Notes: generated by a model from the letters alone, not told the origin. Counted from the first letter of the stretch, positions 24,403 through 36,340 are shown. The stretch: DNA of 64,000 nt from Mactra quadrangularis (GCA_025267735.1 CM046299.1:35726887-35790886); one strand, 5' to 3'. A program made the numbers and translations.

Positions 24403-24455
24403 TAGAGTAAGAGAGGTTGTGACTGATGCTCACACTGGAATTACTGCTGTAATGA
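24403..24455 (+). pseudogene. Exon 8 of the Kolobok-like gene, 3' part
   Basis: It continues directly from IDDGL as RVREVVTDAHTGITAVM, containing the presumed second catalytic Asp (VTDAH). It ends at a GTATG donor. Phase fits exon 9 (24980-25056), which encodes KDYQDIKHSYDIWHVAKNLG. Confidence 0.7.
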
Positions 24456-26083
24456 GTATGTTTATTTGTAATGAATTTGTTTTCAAAATCAATATTCTTC
24501 AAAACTGATACTGATGCATGAATGAATGGTGGCATCTTTATGTATCAGAATAATTGATTGTGAAGATTAATTATTATGTAATTATGCCCGCCATACATGA
24601 AACGTTATGATGAAAACAGTGAAGTACATGTATGAAGGCAGCATCTGCATTTTACTTTCCTTGTCTTCATAGAAGTCACTCCAAATTCAAGGGCACCTTA
24701 GAATGCATGTGGTAAATTTGGATACAGATTAAAATATGAAATGTATCTATGCATCTTCTCATGACATTGAATGAACCTTTTTTATGCTTTTACCAATAAT
24801 AAATGCAATCAGAATCTTTGATACATCCAAAATGTTTAGTATGCTCAACATGTTATTTTGTTGAAGAAACTGTTATAGTCACACATTTATCTTATCCTTT
24901 TTAATTGCAGATTTGTTTCATTTTTATACAGCTTTAGCAACATGCTTTCATTGCTTTTTTGTTGAATTTGTAATTTTAGAAAAAGATTACCAAGACATCA
25001 AACACTCGTATGATATATGGCATGTGGCTAAGAATTTAGGAAAGAAATTAGTGAAAGTAAGTATCCATGTTGCTATCCACCAATCAGCTGAAACTTATAT
25101 ATTTTAGCCCCCAGCAGTGTTGAAAGACAAATGTTTTTGTTATGAATTTATGATTTGTTAACTTTAATGCATTGCTTTGTTGCTTGGTGATGTTCTTTAG
25201 CTTTCAATATGAATGATACATTTTATGGCAGACAAAGGTTACTAATTGTAATTATCAATTTATGGACTTTTCTACTTAGATTGATAATAGTTGCTTACTT
25301 CAAATCATGTTAATAATTCTCTTATGGAGGGTTGTAAGCTCAAAATTAGCTACTTATATAGTTTTTATGTCAATTAGTATACAGTTGTTAACAGAAGATG
25401 TGAGCCTACATGTTGGCTTTAACACAAAGAACAATGTATTGTTAACACTATTTATTCAGATGAAGTGAAAAAAATATTCAAAACATGACTCATCAGTATG
25501 TCTGCCTTTCATTTAGTGAAAAAAAAACTGCTGAAATATCTGCTAGAAATAAGTCTTCAGTGTCCACAAGAAATTGTGCTATCTAACTTTTGTTATGGGA
25601 CTTTTACAAAAAAAATATTGGGGTTACTCATAGAACTACATGAAAACATTAATGAAAGAAAGGTGCACTCATTTGTTTGAAATATGTTTTACTGCAAACT
25701 TATTTCTTTTAGATATCCCAGAAGAAACAGAACTCCATACTGATCAATTGGAACAGAGATATTATCAACCATTTTTGGTTTTCTTGTCAGAAAGCAGAGA
25801 ATTATTCAGAATTCATTGTAAGCATTTTTCTGGGGTTTTTTTTATCAATCCAAGTTTCTAAACAGACAATTTATCTTATCCATTTTTAAAAAAATCTGTA
25901 CTGTGCAAATATTTTAATGAATCTTCATACTAATTTAATTTGATAAAGAAGTCTGTCTGTGGACATTGCTAATCAAGAAGACCTGTTCCTAAGTTCACAA
26001 TATTCGTTGTATGAATAGCCGTTGAGCCCTATTGATTCTGAGTCTCTGGTGTCAAAGGTCACTTGGAGTTCATTCAATACAAC

Positions 26084-26304
26084 CAGGCGCGTATCTAGGC
26101 TGTTTTTGAGGTTACGCACAAATGCTAGGGGTCCGATGGCATGCCCACCCCAAAATATTTTACACTACACTGGGTTATATGCATTTTTGTGATGCTTTGG
26201 CCACCGGTTCCAATTTTTCAGTGTTTTTGGCACTTTTAGATTTCCGATTTCTGGAATTGAGGTTACGCACGTGCGTAATGTGCGTAATGGGAGATACGCC
26301 CCTG
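26084..26304. mobile_element. hAT-like MITE in intron 10
   Basis: Ends are CAGGCGCGTATCT and AGATACGCCCCTG (inverted). A perfect 8-bp duplication AATACAAC lies at 26076-26083 and 26305-26312. 221 bp, no coding sequence. Terminal CAGG plus 8-bp duplication is typical of hAT. Confidence 0.85.
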
Positions 26305-26533
26305 AATACAACTGTTCCTTAATTGACCAAATTTACAGTCTCTATGGTTAAAATTAAGGTATATTCTGTATTTGATTGTATTACTATGAAATAATCAGGT
26401 TGGACTCACATTTGATAATATTAGATAATTGCGAGTTTGTAATTAATGCCTGTGTATGAGTTATTAAGATTTACTAAATTCAAAAGTCTATTCACTATTC
26501 ACCAACTTGTTTCATTTGCTAAAATTGTTGTAG

Positions 26534-26751
26534 GGTATATGGCGAAGTGTCCTGCACCATATAACAAACCAGCATGAATGGGTTGGATTTTCAGGAGGAG
26601 GCGTGAATAAATGTTTCCATGGTGCTATAGACAGTGAAAGGGATAAACAATGGCTTGATCCTTCTAAACATCATCACATTTTGAAGGATCTAGCAGAAGT
26701 TGTGCTAGATAAGAGACTCTTGAAGGAAGTAGACTATTTCTTAAACTTCAG
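26534..26751 (+). CDS. Exon 11 of the Kolobok-like gene
   Basis: It encodes GIWRSVLHHITNQHEW, CFHGAIDSERDKQWLDPSKH and LAEVVLDKRLLKEVDYF, all intact. NQHEW may supply the third acidic residue of the DDE core. That is inference; the true Glu is not established for this family by what I can see. Confidence 0.7.
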
Positions 26752-27220
26752 GTAAGCTACTGTTTTAAAAGTAATGCTTTTTTGTATTTATAAGGATGAG
26801 AGTTTTAACAAGATTTCCAGTATTTTTTGCCATAAAAAAACATTTTAAGGGTTATGGAAACCTTTCATTAAAAGATTTTTGTCATGCTGATATCATCATT
26901 TATACTCGTTGCATCTTTTTCCATGTTAAATTGGGTTCCGTTTTATTTTCACTTTTCGGTAATTTCACTTGAAGCGACACCTACACATAAATAAAAGTGA
27001 CCTACTTTTTGCGCAGAAAAATATTTTTGCCAAATATTGCAGAATGAATCACTCAGGAGGGCAACTTTCATTAAATGCCTCAATTTTTAAAAAGACAAGT
27101 AACAGATCTGTATGAATGTGTAAATGATCTTGTTATTTTAATTTTTTTGCATAACTTTTCCTATGATTGTGTGCTGACTGAACTCGTTAAAAAACTTGCT
27201 GTTCACATTTCTATTTGCAG

Positions 27221-27354
27221 AAGTACAGCAGATTTAGAAGTTTTTCATCAACATATTCTTATGTACTGTGCCAAGAGATATGCATATACACCTCCTGTTT
27301 ACAGGGCTAGAAATTTACTAGCAGCACTAGACCACAACAACAATGCTGGGAGAG
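27221..27354 (+). CDS. Exon 12 of the Kolobok-like gene
   Basis: It encodes RSTADLEVFHQHILMYCAKR and RARNLLAALDHNNNAGRG, matching the conserved T..LE.FH..IL.Y.PK....F......R..LAALD.N.N family block. It ends in phase 1, which does not suit exon 13. Confidence 0.7.
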
Positions 27355-27916
27355 GTATCTTGAAAAGATGATTCAACTAGGTCAGATTTACATTTTTGGT
27401 TCTTGTTTCATTTATATCAAACTGACTGGACGTGCGACCCTGTCTGTACACACTAGATTTAAAAACTTGTTTCTAAAGAGGGGTTGCTGGTTCTTATATC
27501 ACATAGGTTGTTATATCCTTTCATTAAAATTTGAACATGATATTTATTTGTCTCCTATTAGTTATATGGAGAAGCTTCTGCTCAAATGCGAAGGTAGAAG
27601 AGTACTGGTAGGGGGCAAGAAAATCTTGTTTAGGCGAGCTGACCATTGTATAACTTCCTTACTTTAATATTGACCTGGAAATGCAAGAATTAAATGACAA
27701 GATAGAAAGGTGATGCATCAAGGATATACTGTATATTAAAATTATATGATATTCATAAACCGAGTGTGTTCAAGTGATAAACAGCTGTTGGGCTATTTCC
27801 ACGTTTAAATTTGAAGTTTAATATTAACCTTTATAAAAAGAACAAATCACACTGTAAAAAATGTCGTCTGTGTTAACAATTTGCATCTTCCAGTACAACT
27901 GACTTTATTTTTTCAG

Positions 27917-28169
27917 ATATCAGAGACATTATAATAAAAAGTCTGGGAGATGGTCAGTGTACCCTTATAAGGAGAAGAAGTCATACCTGTATGTGGATGA
28001 TATATTGATAAATGCTCTTTACAGAAGAATAACAGACAAAAAGGGAATGTATAGAAGGATTACATTATCACCATCAGACCCAAGGATGATCAGTAGAACT
28101 ATAGCACCGATTGAACCTCCTCCAACACAACAGTTGGTTGAGCAGCATAAATCAAGATTTTCTGTTTGA
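27917..28169 (+). CDS. Exon 13 (last) of the Kolobok-like gene
   Basis: It encodes YQRHYNKKSGRWSVYPYKEK, YLYVDDILINALYRR and a Pro-rich end, stopping at TGA 28167-28169. The frame needs two bases carried over, while exon 12 donates one, so a small indel or unused alternative junction exists between them. Confidence 0.7.
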
Positions 28170-29426
28170 TTGACTGCTGTATCATACATACATGTACTGT
28201 ACTAAACACTAACTATTTTACAGGATCAGAGATCTTCCTGTGTTAAATTGCTACATGTACATTCTTTTATGTGAAAAAGAACATTTTCCAACTCATATAC
28301 ATGGTTTTAAAAACTTACACAATTTATGATATATCTACATTCAAATATGAATGCATGGATTGTTTGTTTTTTTAATTCAATTGTTTGAAAGTCTTTCATA
28401 TTTTACCTCTTATGGTAGATATCTTATTGAAGAGAATGTCTTGGTAAATATCTCATACGAGATGTATGGGATATTTTTCATTTTTTTATATCCATTTTAA
28501 TTTCACTTCATCAGCTCTTAAAACATGATTTCACATTAGCTATAGCCACGAGTAAAAAATGTCATTTCCTGAGAGAGCTAGTTGAAACAAAATGACCTTA
28601 CACCAAATTTGATGAATATATTCTGTTGTTTTTTACATGCTTAGATCTGAGTTTTGCTCGATGTAATTTACAAAAATATAACACTACATCATTTGATGAT
28701 GAAAATATAAGATTATATATTCACTACAATTAAAACGTGAACTGAATACTTTCATGGTATATACTCATTAAATAGCACCACATTTAATGCTAAAGAATGA
28801 AATAATTATAGTATGGTCACTTTTTGAAAAATTCTGACATGATGTCAGGTTTTTACCTTTATATTTCCAGTGTTCGATGAAGGCTTTTTGAATCTGAAAA
28901 TTTTAAGTAGGAGTTGTTTTACTAAATATATGAACACATAATATTTTTATTTTGATGTAGTCCTTTTTGCATTTTTGTCACTTTTTGCAAGAAATTCTAA
29001 TAAACTGCATTATGTAAAATTTAATTGATTCATTTTGGTAGCAACACAAGGCTGAGTTGTTTTTATGATATGCAGGATATGTTTCACTTGTGAAGGCAAA
29101 ATTTGTTTTTCTGTGAAATCAGTTTGGATTTCAGCTAAAAAATTGCCGATTCAAAATTGCCCATTTATCCTGAATCAAGAGTGAAATGTTATCTATCAGA
29201 GTTGATGAAAATAAAAATAACTACTTCACCGGGAGAGCTCAGAAAAATATTTGGAAGACATTACCTGTTAACAAAATTGAAGGATATTCTTAATCCTACA
29301 GTATAGTTTTGTGTTTTAATAAAACTATGTACAGAAATAAAGTGGTTAATTTTTCCTTCAAAGTAACAGAAATAGTGTTTGAGTAATTTTGTAGTACTGT
29401 GTAACAATAACAATGACTTTTCAAAT
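28170..29426. other. 3' flank of the Kolobok-like gene; no gene
   Basis: AT-rich sequence without recognisable genes. Several AATAAA-type hexamers occur (for example near 28994), but a polyadenylation site cannot be assigned. Confidence 0.4.
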
Positions 29427-30035
29427 GAGCTATGACCACTTAATGTAAATGAGCGATGACCACTCAGTTTAATGAGCAATGACCACTCAGCGTAAATGAG
29501 CTATAGCCACTCAGTTTAATGAGCTATGACCACTTGGTGTAAATGAGCTATGTCCACTTGGTGTAAATGAGTGATGGCCACTCAGTTTAATGAGCAATGA
29601 CCACTTGGTGTAAATGAGTGATGAAAATGCTCAGTTTAATGAGCAATTACTACTTGGTGTAAATGAGCTATGTCCACTCAGTTTAATGGGCAATGATCAC
29701 TCTGTTTAAATGAGCGATGTCCACTCAGTTTACTAAGCTATGTCCACTCTTTTTAAATGAGCAATGACCACTCGGTGTAGATGAGCAATGACCACTCTGT
29801 TTAAATGAGTGATGACCCCCCCAGTGTAAGTGAATCAAGACCACTCAGTTTAAATGAGTGGTCATTGCTCAGTTAAAATAAGTGAAAGCCACTCAGTTTA
29901 AATGGGCAAAGCTAATTTACAACGATTGATCATTGCTCATTTAAACTGAATGGCCATCACTCATTTATACTGAGCTATGATCGCTCATTTTAAATAATCG
30001 ATAGCTCCTTCAAGCTATGACCACTGAGATTAAAT
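29427..30035. repeat. Minisatellite of alternating 23/24-bp units with an inverted tail
   Basis: Units such as GAGCAATGACCACTCAGTTT + AAT alternate with GAGCTATGACCACTTGGTGT + AAAT. From about 29850 units also occur in the opposite orientation (GAGTGGTCATTGCTCAGTT; GATCATTGCTCATTTAAACTG), so the array folds on itself. Confidence 0.9.
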
Positions 30036-31573
30036 TGGTATTGACAACTCAAAGAAAATGATTTATGCATGGATTTATGTTGAAAACTCGTCATATTTTA
30101 CACACTTAGTGAGGTTTTTTGTAATTTGTACAGGGAAGATATTTGTCTAATGGAATATGTCTTTAAAATCCATAAACTGTGAGGACAAAATGCATCACAA
30201 ATATATTTCGCCACATGATAATAGTAAAGTACTCAAACTTTCCATGTTTTAAAACTAAGTTTCTGTACATCATGTAATAACAAATAATAAATCATGCTAT
30301 AATAAATTTTCTATTTTTGTCTAGTTTTTTTTCAACATAACTTGATAACAAACAAGTTCTCAATATTTATAAATTTAATGAAGATATGTGCATTTACAGA
30401 TAAGTTTTAGTTTTAGGTTACATAGGAAATAGGTGGTGGGGGTCCCAGATTTAAGATGTCTTGGGACTGCAAAGAAAAATAAAACATCAAAATTAAGTGA
30501 TGATTATTCCAAAAATCCTATTTCCTTTAGAAGTATTAAAATGACTTTTTCACTGTTACTTTTGAGAATAGGGCTTAAATGTCATACACAGGCTGTCAAC
30601 CAACTACTTAAAAAAGAATTGGAAATAATGAAGGAATAGTATTTACAAAAAAATAGAAACATTTGGAGGAAATCAAGAAGAAATATTATACAGGAACTTT
30701 TGAGCGGTATTTCAAAACATGAAGACCATCTAAGACTCCAAAATAAGTGCATGTATTGATATATACAAATTATGCATTGATGATTCAGATACCGATTCAT
30801 TATTTATCAAAACAAAACAATGCATCATAGACCAATCTACATGTACCTCTAAATAAAATAATTATGATCTACAAACTATTTTAGAGTTGATGCATTAGAA
30901 TGTTTTGCTTAAAAATAATTACACTCAGTTCATACAAAACAGAAATAACTATACGTAAAAGAAAACTGTTCGACAATTTTATTGTGTTTCCTATTCAAAT
31001 TTGTTTACAAATTTATTTTTTAAAGACAGCTTTTATATGTGCAGCAAATGAGTATATTTTGGTATAAGGACCTAATATAACAAAAATAAGTCTTCCATCA
31101 TTTGATCTGATACTGACAGAAATCTACCAGTCATCACAAGAGCTGATGAGACTTTGTTGCTATTAAATAAGTGACTCATCAAAATACAATTAGGATGTAT
31201 ACAACACTTTGAAAATTTGATCAAGGAACATTTCTCCTATTTTAGCAGTTTATAAATCAAATTAATTGGTAATCTAGAAAAAACTGGCACTAACACAAAC
31301 TCATCATAGACACACAAATTATTCAACTAATAAGCAGCAAACAAGGAAACAGATACATAATACTCAAAATAATATGTGCGTAAAATACAATTCAACATAA
31401 TTGACATGTTCAAATTAGAACTGAGTAAAAAAATTGGAATGATGAACAAAATTAAGTATAAATGTAAGGAATAAGTCTTTTTTGAAAATATAAGAATGAA
31501 AAATTAGAAATAAAAAAATGAAGAAATATAGGAACTGGTTGACAGCCTGCTTACATCATAAGGAAAACTATTA
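30036..31573. other. Intergenic, 3' side of both convergent genes
   Basis: The frame at 30433-30639 (+) shows no recognised motif. This interval separates the convergent Kolobok-like and ballast-domain genes. Confidence 0.35.
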
Positions 31574-34500
31574 TTACATAAATCTTGATGCAGTAAAACC
31601 AGTGTACTGTCCAAATGCATCTGGGTATATGTCCCGTATGGCCCAGACTGCACATGATGGAATGACCATCTTCACACCAGCACCCAACTTTCCAAACTCC
31701 CACATGATATATTGTCTGTATGCTGGATGTCTATATGCTTTATTTTCATCACTTTGGTCTTCATATACAAGCACATCTCTGCGGACTGTACGACCAAAGG
31801 CTAGCACTTCTTGGTCCAATATTAACATACGAAAATTCTGAAATAAAATATTCAGTACAATTTAAATCATGTGTTCAAGACATTCTTTAATACGCGGTTT
31901 TGTGTTTGATAGTTGCGTCAACATTCTTTGATATAAAGGCAAAGTAAGTTTGCATTGTAGATGCATTGAATGGCGACTGAAAGACAAAAATGGTTCAGCG
32001 TATAAAGAAGATGATTTTGTAAAATGTAAAATGAGGTTTCTGCTTTTTTAACGTTATAACCTCACTGATGCATAGAATATATTACTAGTCAATAGTTTCC
32101 CAAAATATACATCAATTTCAGTAAATTTTACATTTGATAATATGGAAACATGACTAAACAAATAAAGATGGTATTTTGTGCCTCTTTCAATATGCATATA
32201 GTGTTGACTGAATGATTATTCTTTAGATAAGTCAGTATCCAAGAGCTATTCATGGTAAGCAACTACCTACATTTTTACATGAAACACCAAATTCTGTTGC
32301 TTGACTTGGCCTTATCATGTAATGGCTTAAGCCACTAAACTATAGTGTGTGTCTAACTATTTACATTTATATAAAAAGTATGCTCCAGATAGTAAAAAAA
32401 TTGGTGAAAAGTCTCTTACAAAAATGAAATTTTTCAAAGACTGTGTCAATGAACTAGCAACAAACAGTAGAGCAGCATCCAAGGAACATTCAATGAGTAC
32501 TCATCTATACCTAGATGCTAATATCCCTAAATCAAGATGATTTAAAAATGTTATAACATTAGAAGGATATATGACCTGCAGCCTCAAAACTCTAACTGGA
32601 TTGCCAGATTCTAAGTTCAGAGTACTGGCAAATGTTTGAAATACATGTTAGCAAGCTTTTTAATAAAAGTACTCACTGGTAACAAAGAGATACAATCTCT
32701 GTACCCACAGCACACTTTTTCTTCGGCTTTAGGCATTTGTCTGCACTGACCACAGACGCACCATTCAGGGGTACTGGAACCTGAAGGAGGATGAAACCCT
32801 TCTGACACACTTACAGCCGGCTTCAGAATATTAAAAATAAGTCCCGGATGGGATGATACCATTTTCAGGCAAAGATCTTCTAATTGTTCTTTTGTCATAC
32901 TTTTAATTTTATCCTAGAAAAAAACTACATAATATTTAATACTATTCTCATAACAAGAACCTAAATCGTGTTTAGTAGCTCTTATGAGTTCTGACAAAAT
33001 CACATTAATACCATAATTAATTCATAATCATTAATAATTATTATATAATCAATGACGCATGGGTGAACAAGTAAAAGAAGAACTGGATTTATCTGACAAC
33101 TAAAGTGACTTTCTGTAAGAATAATTTTCATATAATCGATATGTACTGTAATGAAATATGCATCAGTCCAAGAAGCACATCATACTGTTAAAAGCGTCTA
33201 GCTACCTCAGATGGTAGCACGCAAGTCTACTGAGAGTTCGTGGGTTTGATTTCCAGGCCGGGCATACTTTCATGGAGCTTGGTCATGAAATTATTCTTAT
33301 CGCCATTCTCACTCCTGCCAATGGTGTTTAATTATGTAGAGCAGTTGTCAGTCACTGACAATAGTATGCACTTAGTAGTGGATTATCAGCTATTATCGGA
33401 GATTTAGCCTTTCTGGGAGGAGTGAGTAGGTTGACTAACAGCTGTTAAATGACCTTAAATGTGTTGCTACGGCATTAAACTCAACATAAACAAACAAACA
33501 AATACTGTTAATATTAGAGTGTGGGATTAGAATCATTCACTGGAAGAACCTACACAACTCAAGACCAGTTTGGCCATGAAATACTTCTACCACACTGTTC
33601 TCACACTTATTGGTGTATCAAGAAACCACTACTTTTAAACTTACATTCAACTTGTAACAGCTTGTTACTGCACTTACCTGTTCACACTATGGGAAGAAGG
33701 ATATGTAAGCAGCAGGATAGCTCAGACTGAAGAGCACTTGCCCTGTAAGCGAGGGGTGCTGGGTTCGAGTCCTGATCAAGCTGCACATTTTACTTCCCTG
33801 TGACATAGGGCGCCCAACTATCCAATTCTAAACCTATACATGTATAATTATTGTACTGTGTCTATACATGTTGGTCTGTGGGCTATTTTAAATATATGAG
33901 ACATTGGTGTTAGCACAGTATGTGTTTCCTAGTAACACCGTATAAAAAGTAAGTCTGAGAAGAATACTACCTTCATCATATCATCTCTGTCTTGTAACAA
34001 AGTTGTAGCCGTAGCTTCCTCTATATCAGCACCTCTAGAACGACTCCGAGCTCCTCTAGTAGATGAACTTGATGCCCCTCTTCTACCTCTCGACTTTCTT
34101 CTGGCACGTCCTCTGAGTCTGATGAGGGGCACTGGTAGATGGAACTGGGGAGCTACCATTAGCTGAATCAGTTGACTCAGACTGAAAGATGAACATATAA
34201 TTTATGACTGATATGTATCATTAGTATTATTGTAATGCTTAGACTTAGTGCATGGTTGTACATCAATTATATCAACAAGTCAACTTGACTTGACTTCAAT
34301 GACTAACAATAGCTATCAGAATGGCAAGTTGAATCAAAATGAATCAAAATCCATTTATAAATTGACATTTGTTAGTGCTTCATATCTTTAATCAACATTC
34401 ACATGTTCTAATCACAGTTCATCCAACCATCAGAACTCATTTTTCAACACCTCTAACTTGGTCAGCTTAAACTTTCTCCAAACAATAATAGGTTGTAACG

Positions 34501-34956
34501 GTCTTGAAATGGTGCTCAAAGATTATTTTAATCGCTGACTGACCAACATATGTCACACTTAAATAAGAAATTAATCTCAAGCTTAGTTTCCAAGTAACTA
34601 ACACCGCAGAATAAAACAAGGTCTATGCCAGGTACGTGATGCTCTTTTAAAATTCGAATCATGGCCTAGCTGAAGATGGACTCGTTCCCTGTCTCTGAGG
34701 TGACCAACCCTCGTAAAAAATGATAACATAAATATATAATGCGACAGGACAAAATCGAAAATAAGTAAAATGAAACTTACACAACGGGAAAACACATTCT
34801 ACAGCGTAAAGAAATGTTCTGTCGAACCCTACATTCTTCGTCAATACACATCAAGTATTTTGTTCTAAAACAATTCTCCACTCACAATTAAGTACAACTT
34901 TAGATCAATTAAATCATTAATGACATAATACTTCATAAAATACTTACCGATGACAT
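31574..34956 (-). CDS. Stand-alone P2X7 intracellular ('ballast') domain protein, four exons
   Basis: Minus-strand exons: 34948-34956 (ATG, MSS), 33971-34182, 32677-32913, 31574-31837 (TAA), with consensus splice sites and phase 0 at the 33971/32913 and 32677/31837 junctions. Exon 2 encodes an Arg/Ser-rich tail (RGRARRKSRGRRG) and TTLLQDRDDMMK. Exon 3 has LEDLCLKMVSSHPGL and EWCVCGQCRQMPKAEEKVCC followed by GYRDC, the Cys cluster that binds two zinc ions in the P2X7 C-terminal domain. Exon 4 has AYRHPAYRQYIMWEFGKLGA and VIPSCAVWAIRDIYPDAFGQ then YTGF. There is no channel or transmembrane segment; invertebrates have many such single-domain proteins of unknown role. Oddity: the frame from MSS enters exon 2 as SESTDSANGSSPVPSTSAPH but meets TAG, while the basic frame is open in another phase. 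Either a small indel exists near 34090 or translation starts at the ATG at 34157-34159. Confidence 0.75.
33192..33501 (+). repeat. tRNA-derived SINE, family S2, full copy in intron 2 of the ballast gene
   Basis: The head reads CTAGCTACCTCAGATGGTAG and GTGGGTTTGATTTCC (B box-like). The tail reads AAATGACCTTAAATGTGTTG, CTACGGCATTAAA and then (CAAA)n. It is flanked by a 10-bp duplication ATACTGTTAA at 33182-33191 and 33502-33511. Its 3' tail resembles that of the LINEs in this window. Confidence 0.85.
33706..33930 (+). repeat. tRNA-like element (SINE head, family S4)
   Basis: 33710-33786 folds roughly as a tRNA: D-arm GGATAGCTCAG, an anticodon stem CTTGC/GCGAG with loop CCTGTAA, and a T-loop GGTTCGAGTCC. 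Position 33 is C instead of T and the acceptor stem pairs poorly, so it is a tRNA pseudogene or SINE head rather than a working tRNA. About 140 bp of unrelated body follow. Confidence 0.5.
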
Positions 34957-35526
34957 CTTTAAACAACTCAATTTCAACTTAAATAGTTCTTTACACAAAA
35001 CTTGCGATTTATCAAAGCAGAAAATTTGTTTACATCCGGTTTGAAGTTGTGGCTATTTTTAGCCACGACGGAAATCTCCGATCTCGTCCGTTGAGTTCCG
35101 TAATTTTCCGTAGAAACCTTACTTTCGGTTTTAACCGCGAAATTCAAAACAGAATAAGTGCAAATCATGGGGAACATACTTGTACTTTCTGTACCTGGGG
35201 TGCGTTATATACATTGTTTTAACGTTTGCATAAGTTTTAAGCAAAAGCATGACACTTAAAAAATATCAGCATTCAATTTATTATAGGGGCTTTAAATAGC
35301 GACTAAATTTTGACATACATTTTATCAGGGATTTTATATAAATCTCAATTTTTATATCACATATACAAGATATAATTACAGAAACACAATTTCATAAACA
35401 ATGCTTAGTACTATAACATCATATGATACAGTGAGATAACCAGTTAATAGTGCTATTTAAGTGAATCAAACAGAATATAAATATTCAGAGGCACAATCTT
35501 CTTCCGAGAGGATATTGAGTATGCTG
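34957..35526. other. 5' flank of the ballast-domain gene
   Basis: 34990-35180 is locally CpG-rich and lies directly upstream of the minus-strand ATG; it may contain the promoter. No motif can be named with confidence. Confidence 0.3.
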
Positions 35527-35690
35527 TACTTAGTTTTTTGAAGGAAATAAATGTATATAGTAAGATTTAAAGCGTTACATCATTAGTTTCATTTGAATCA
35601 ATAGTGCAATTGATGCTTTCGGTGCGATATGACTTTTTTGTGCTGGTGCGCCCGAAAACTAAAAATAAGCAATCAAACAAAACCCTCCCA
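35527..35690 (+). mobile_element. LINE 3' end fragment
   Basis: It ends with TTTTTGAAGGAAATAAATGT, then the 3' hairpin tail with ATATGACTTTTTTGTGCTGG. It carries the last few codons of the RNase-H LINE frame plus the 3' untranslated tail. Confidence 0.75.
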
Positions 35691-36254
35691 TAGAGTTCAC
35701 CGCTGGTGCTGCTTTAGAAGTAAGGCCTTTTCAGTTTTTTCTAGTCTTCTAGTGACACGTTTAACTTGTTTAATATTGACTTCTTGTTGCATGTCAGCTG
35801 GCTTATTCTTTCCTGCTTTCCCTATTTTGTTCACCAATTCTAGTTTTATACGCACACTATCAATCTTTGACAGTACACATTCAGTTTTTATTATAAAGTT
35901 TATGCACTCAATAGCATTTTTAGATCTGTAAGAAGACTGCCTTACTAAAGTGGAATAAACCGCTTCATAAGGGTAATGTCTCTTGATTTGATTGCGGAAT
36001 CAAACAACATAAAATACATGGATGCTTGCAGCAAACTTAAACTGTATTCATGTAGATGATCAGTGATGACCTACACTTTTAGTTCCGAAGATACCATTAT
36101 GACTTCTCCTGAAAAGTTAGCAAATATCATTGTTTTGAATGACTGCTAAATATTACATAAGTACCGTGTTAGAAATAACTCAACATTGACTATACCTAGG
36201 TTCACCAAATTTCATGTGAAAGTAGTCCACGTGTCAAGGATGTACCTACTTAGT

Positions 36255-36340
36255 TTTGAGGAAACGGGTCAAGTTTAAACCTTCAACCAGAAGATATCAA
36301 ATTACCAAGCTGTGACTTCAAATGTTCAACGTGTTAATAC
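36255..36340 (+). mobile_element. Short internal LINE fragment
   Basis: AAACCTTCAACCAGAAGATA and ACCAAGCTGTGACTTCAAAT match the coding part just after the RNase H domain of the complete LINE copies (compare 55148-55200). No flanking LINE sequence. Confidence 0.65.

Larger units (their letters stand above)
13556..28169 (+). pseudogene. Kolobok-like DDE transposase gene, 13 exons, broken
   Basis: Exons (GT/AG borders read directly): 13556-13763, 14208-14318, 17006-17080, 17722-17811, 18765-18857, 20270-20564, 21493-21775, 22468-22651 joined across an LTR to 24403-24455, 24980-25056, 25713-25817, 26534-26751, 27221-27354, 27917-28169. In order the protein shows a basic start, a block reading RVYLGKVADRWKQLK, an acidic region, CSSCTS, a block WCSQPLLNRKVHSGDF, GDGRNDSPG (likely first catalytic Asp), VTDAHTGI (likely second Asp), YDIWHVAKNLGKKL, INHFWFSCQ and a C-terminal DDILINALYR. 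This order is that of a large uncharacterised animal family with a DDE/RNase-H-like core. I place it near Kolobok tentatively. Lesions: a frame change after SSEKK in exon 1 (an A run), TGA in exon 2, TAA in exon 8, the LTR in exon 8, and a phase mismatch between exons 12 and 13. Fourteen kilobases with TE-filled introns suggests an old copy. Confidence 0.7.

Noticed and set aside
25498..25680. Extra exon of the Kolobok-like gene
   Set aside because: Exon 9 (ending 25056) and exon 10 (starting 25713) join in phase 0 and give the expected family sequence, so this frame lies in the intron.
33706..33786. Possible tRNA-Thr (TGT) gene
   Set aside because: It folds roughly as a tRNA, but base 33 is C, the acceptor stem pairs poorly and the T stem has mismatches. 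It is better read as a SINE head.
31574..34956. P2X7 receptor channel gene
   Set aside because: Only the intracellular zinc domain is encoded; no transmembrane or ATP-binding ectodomain exons are visible.
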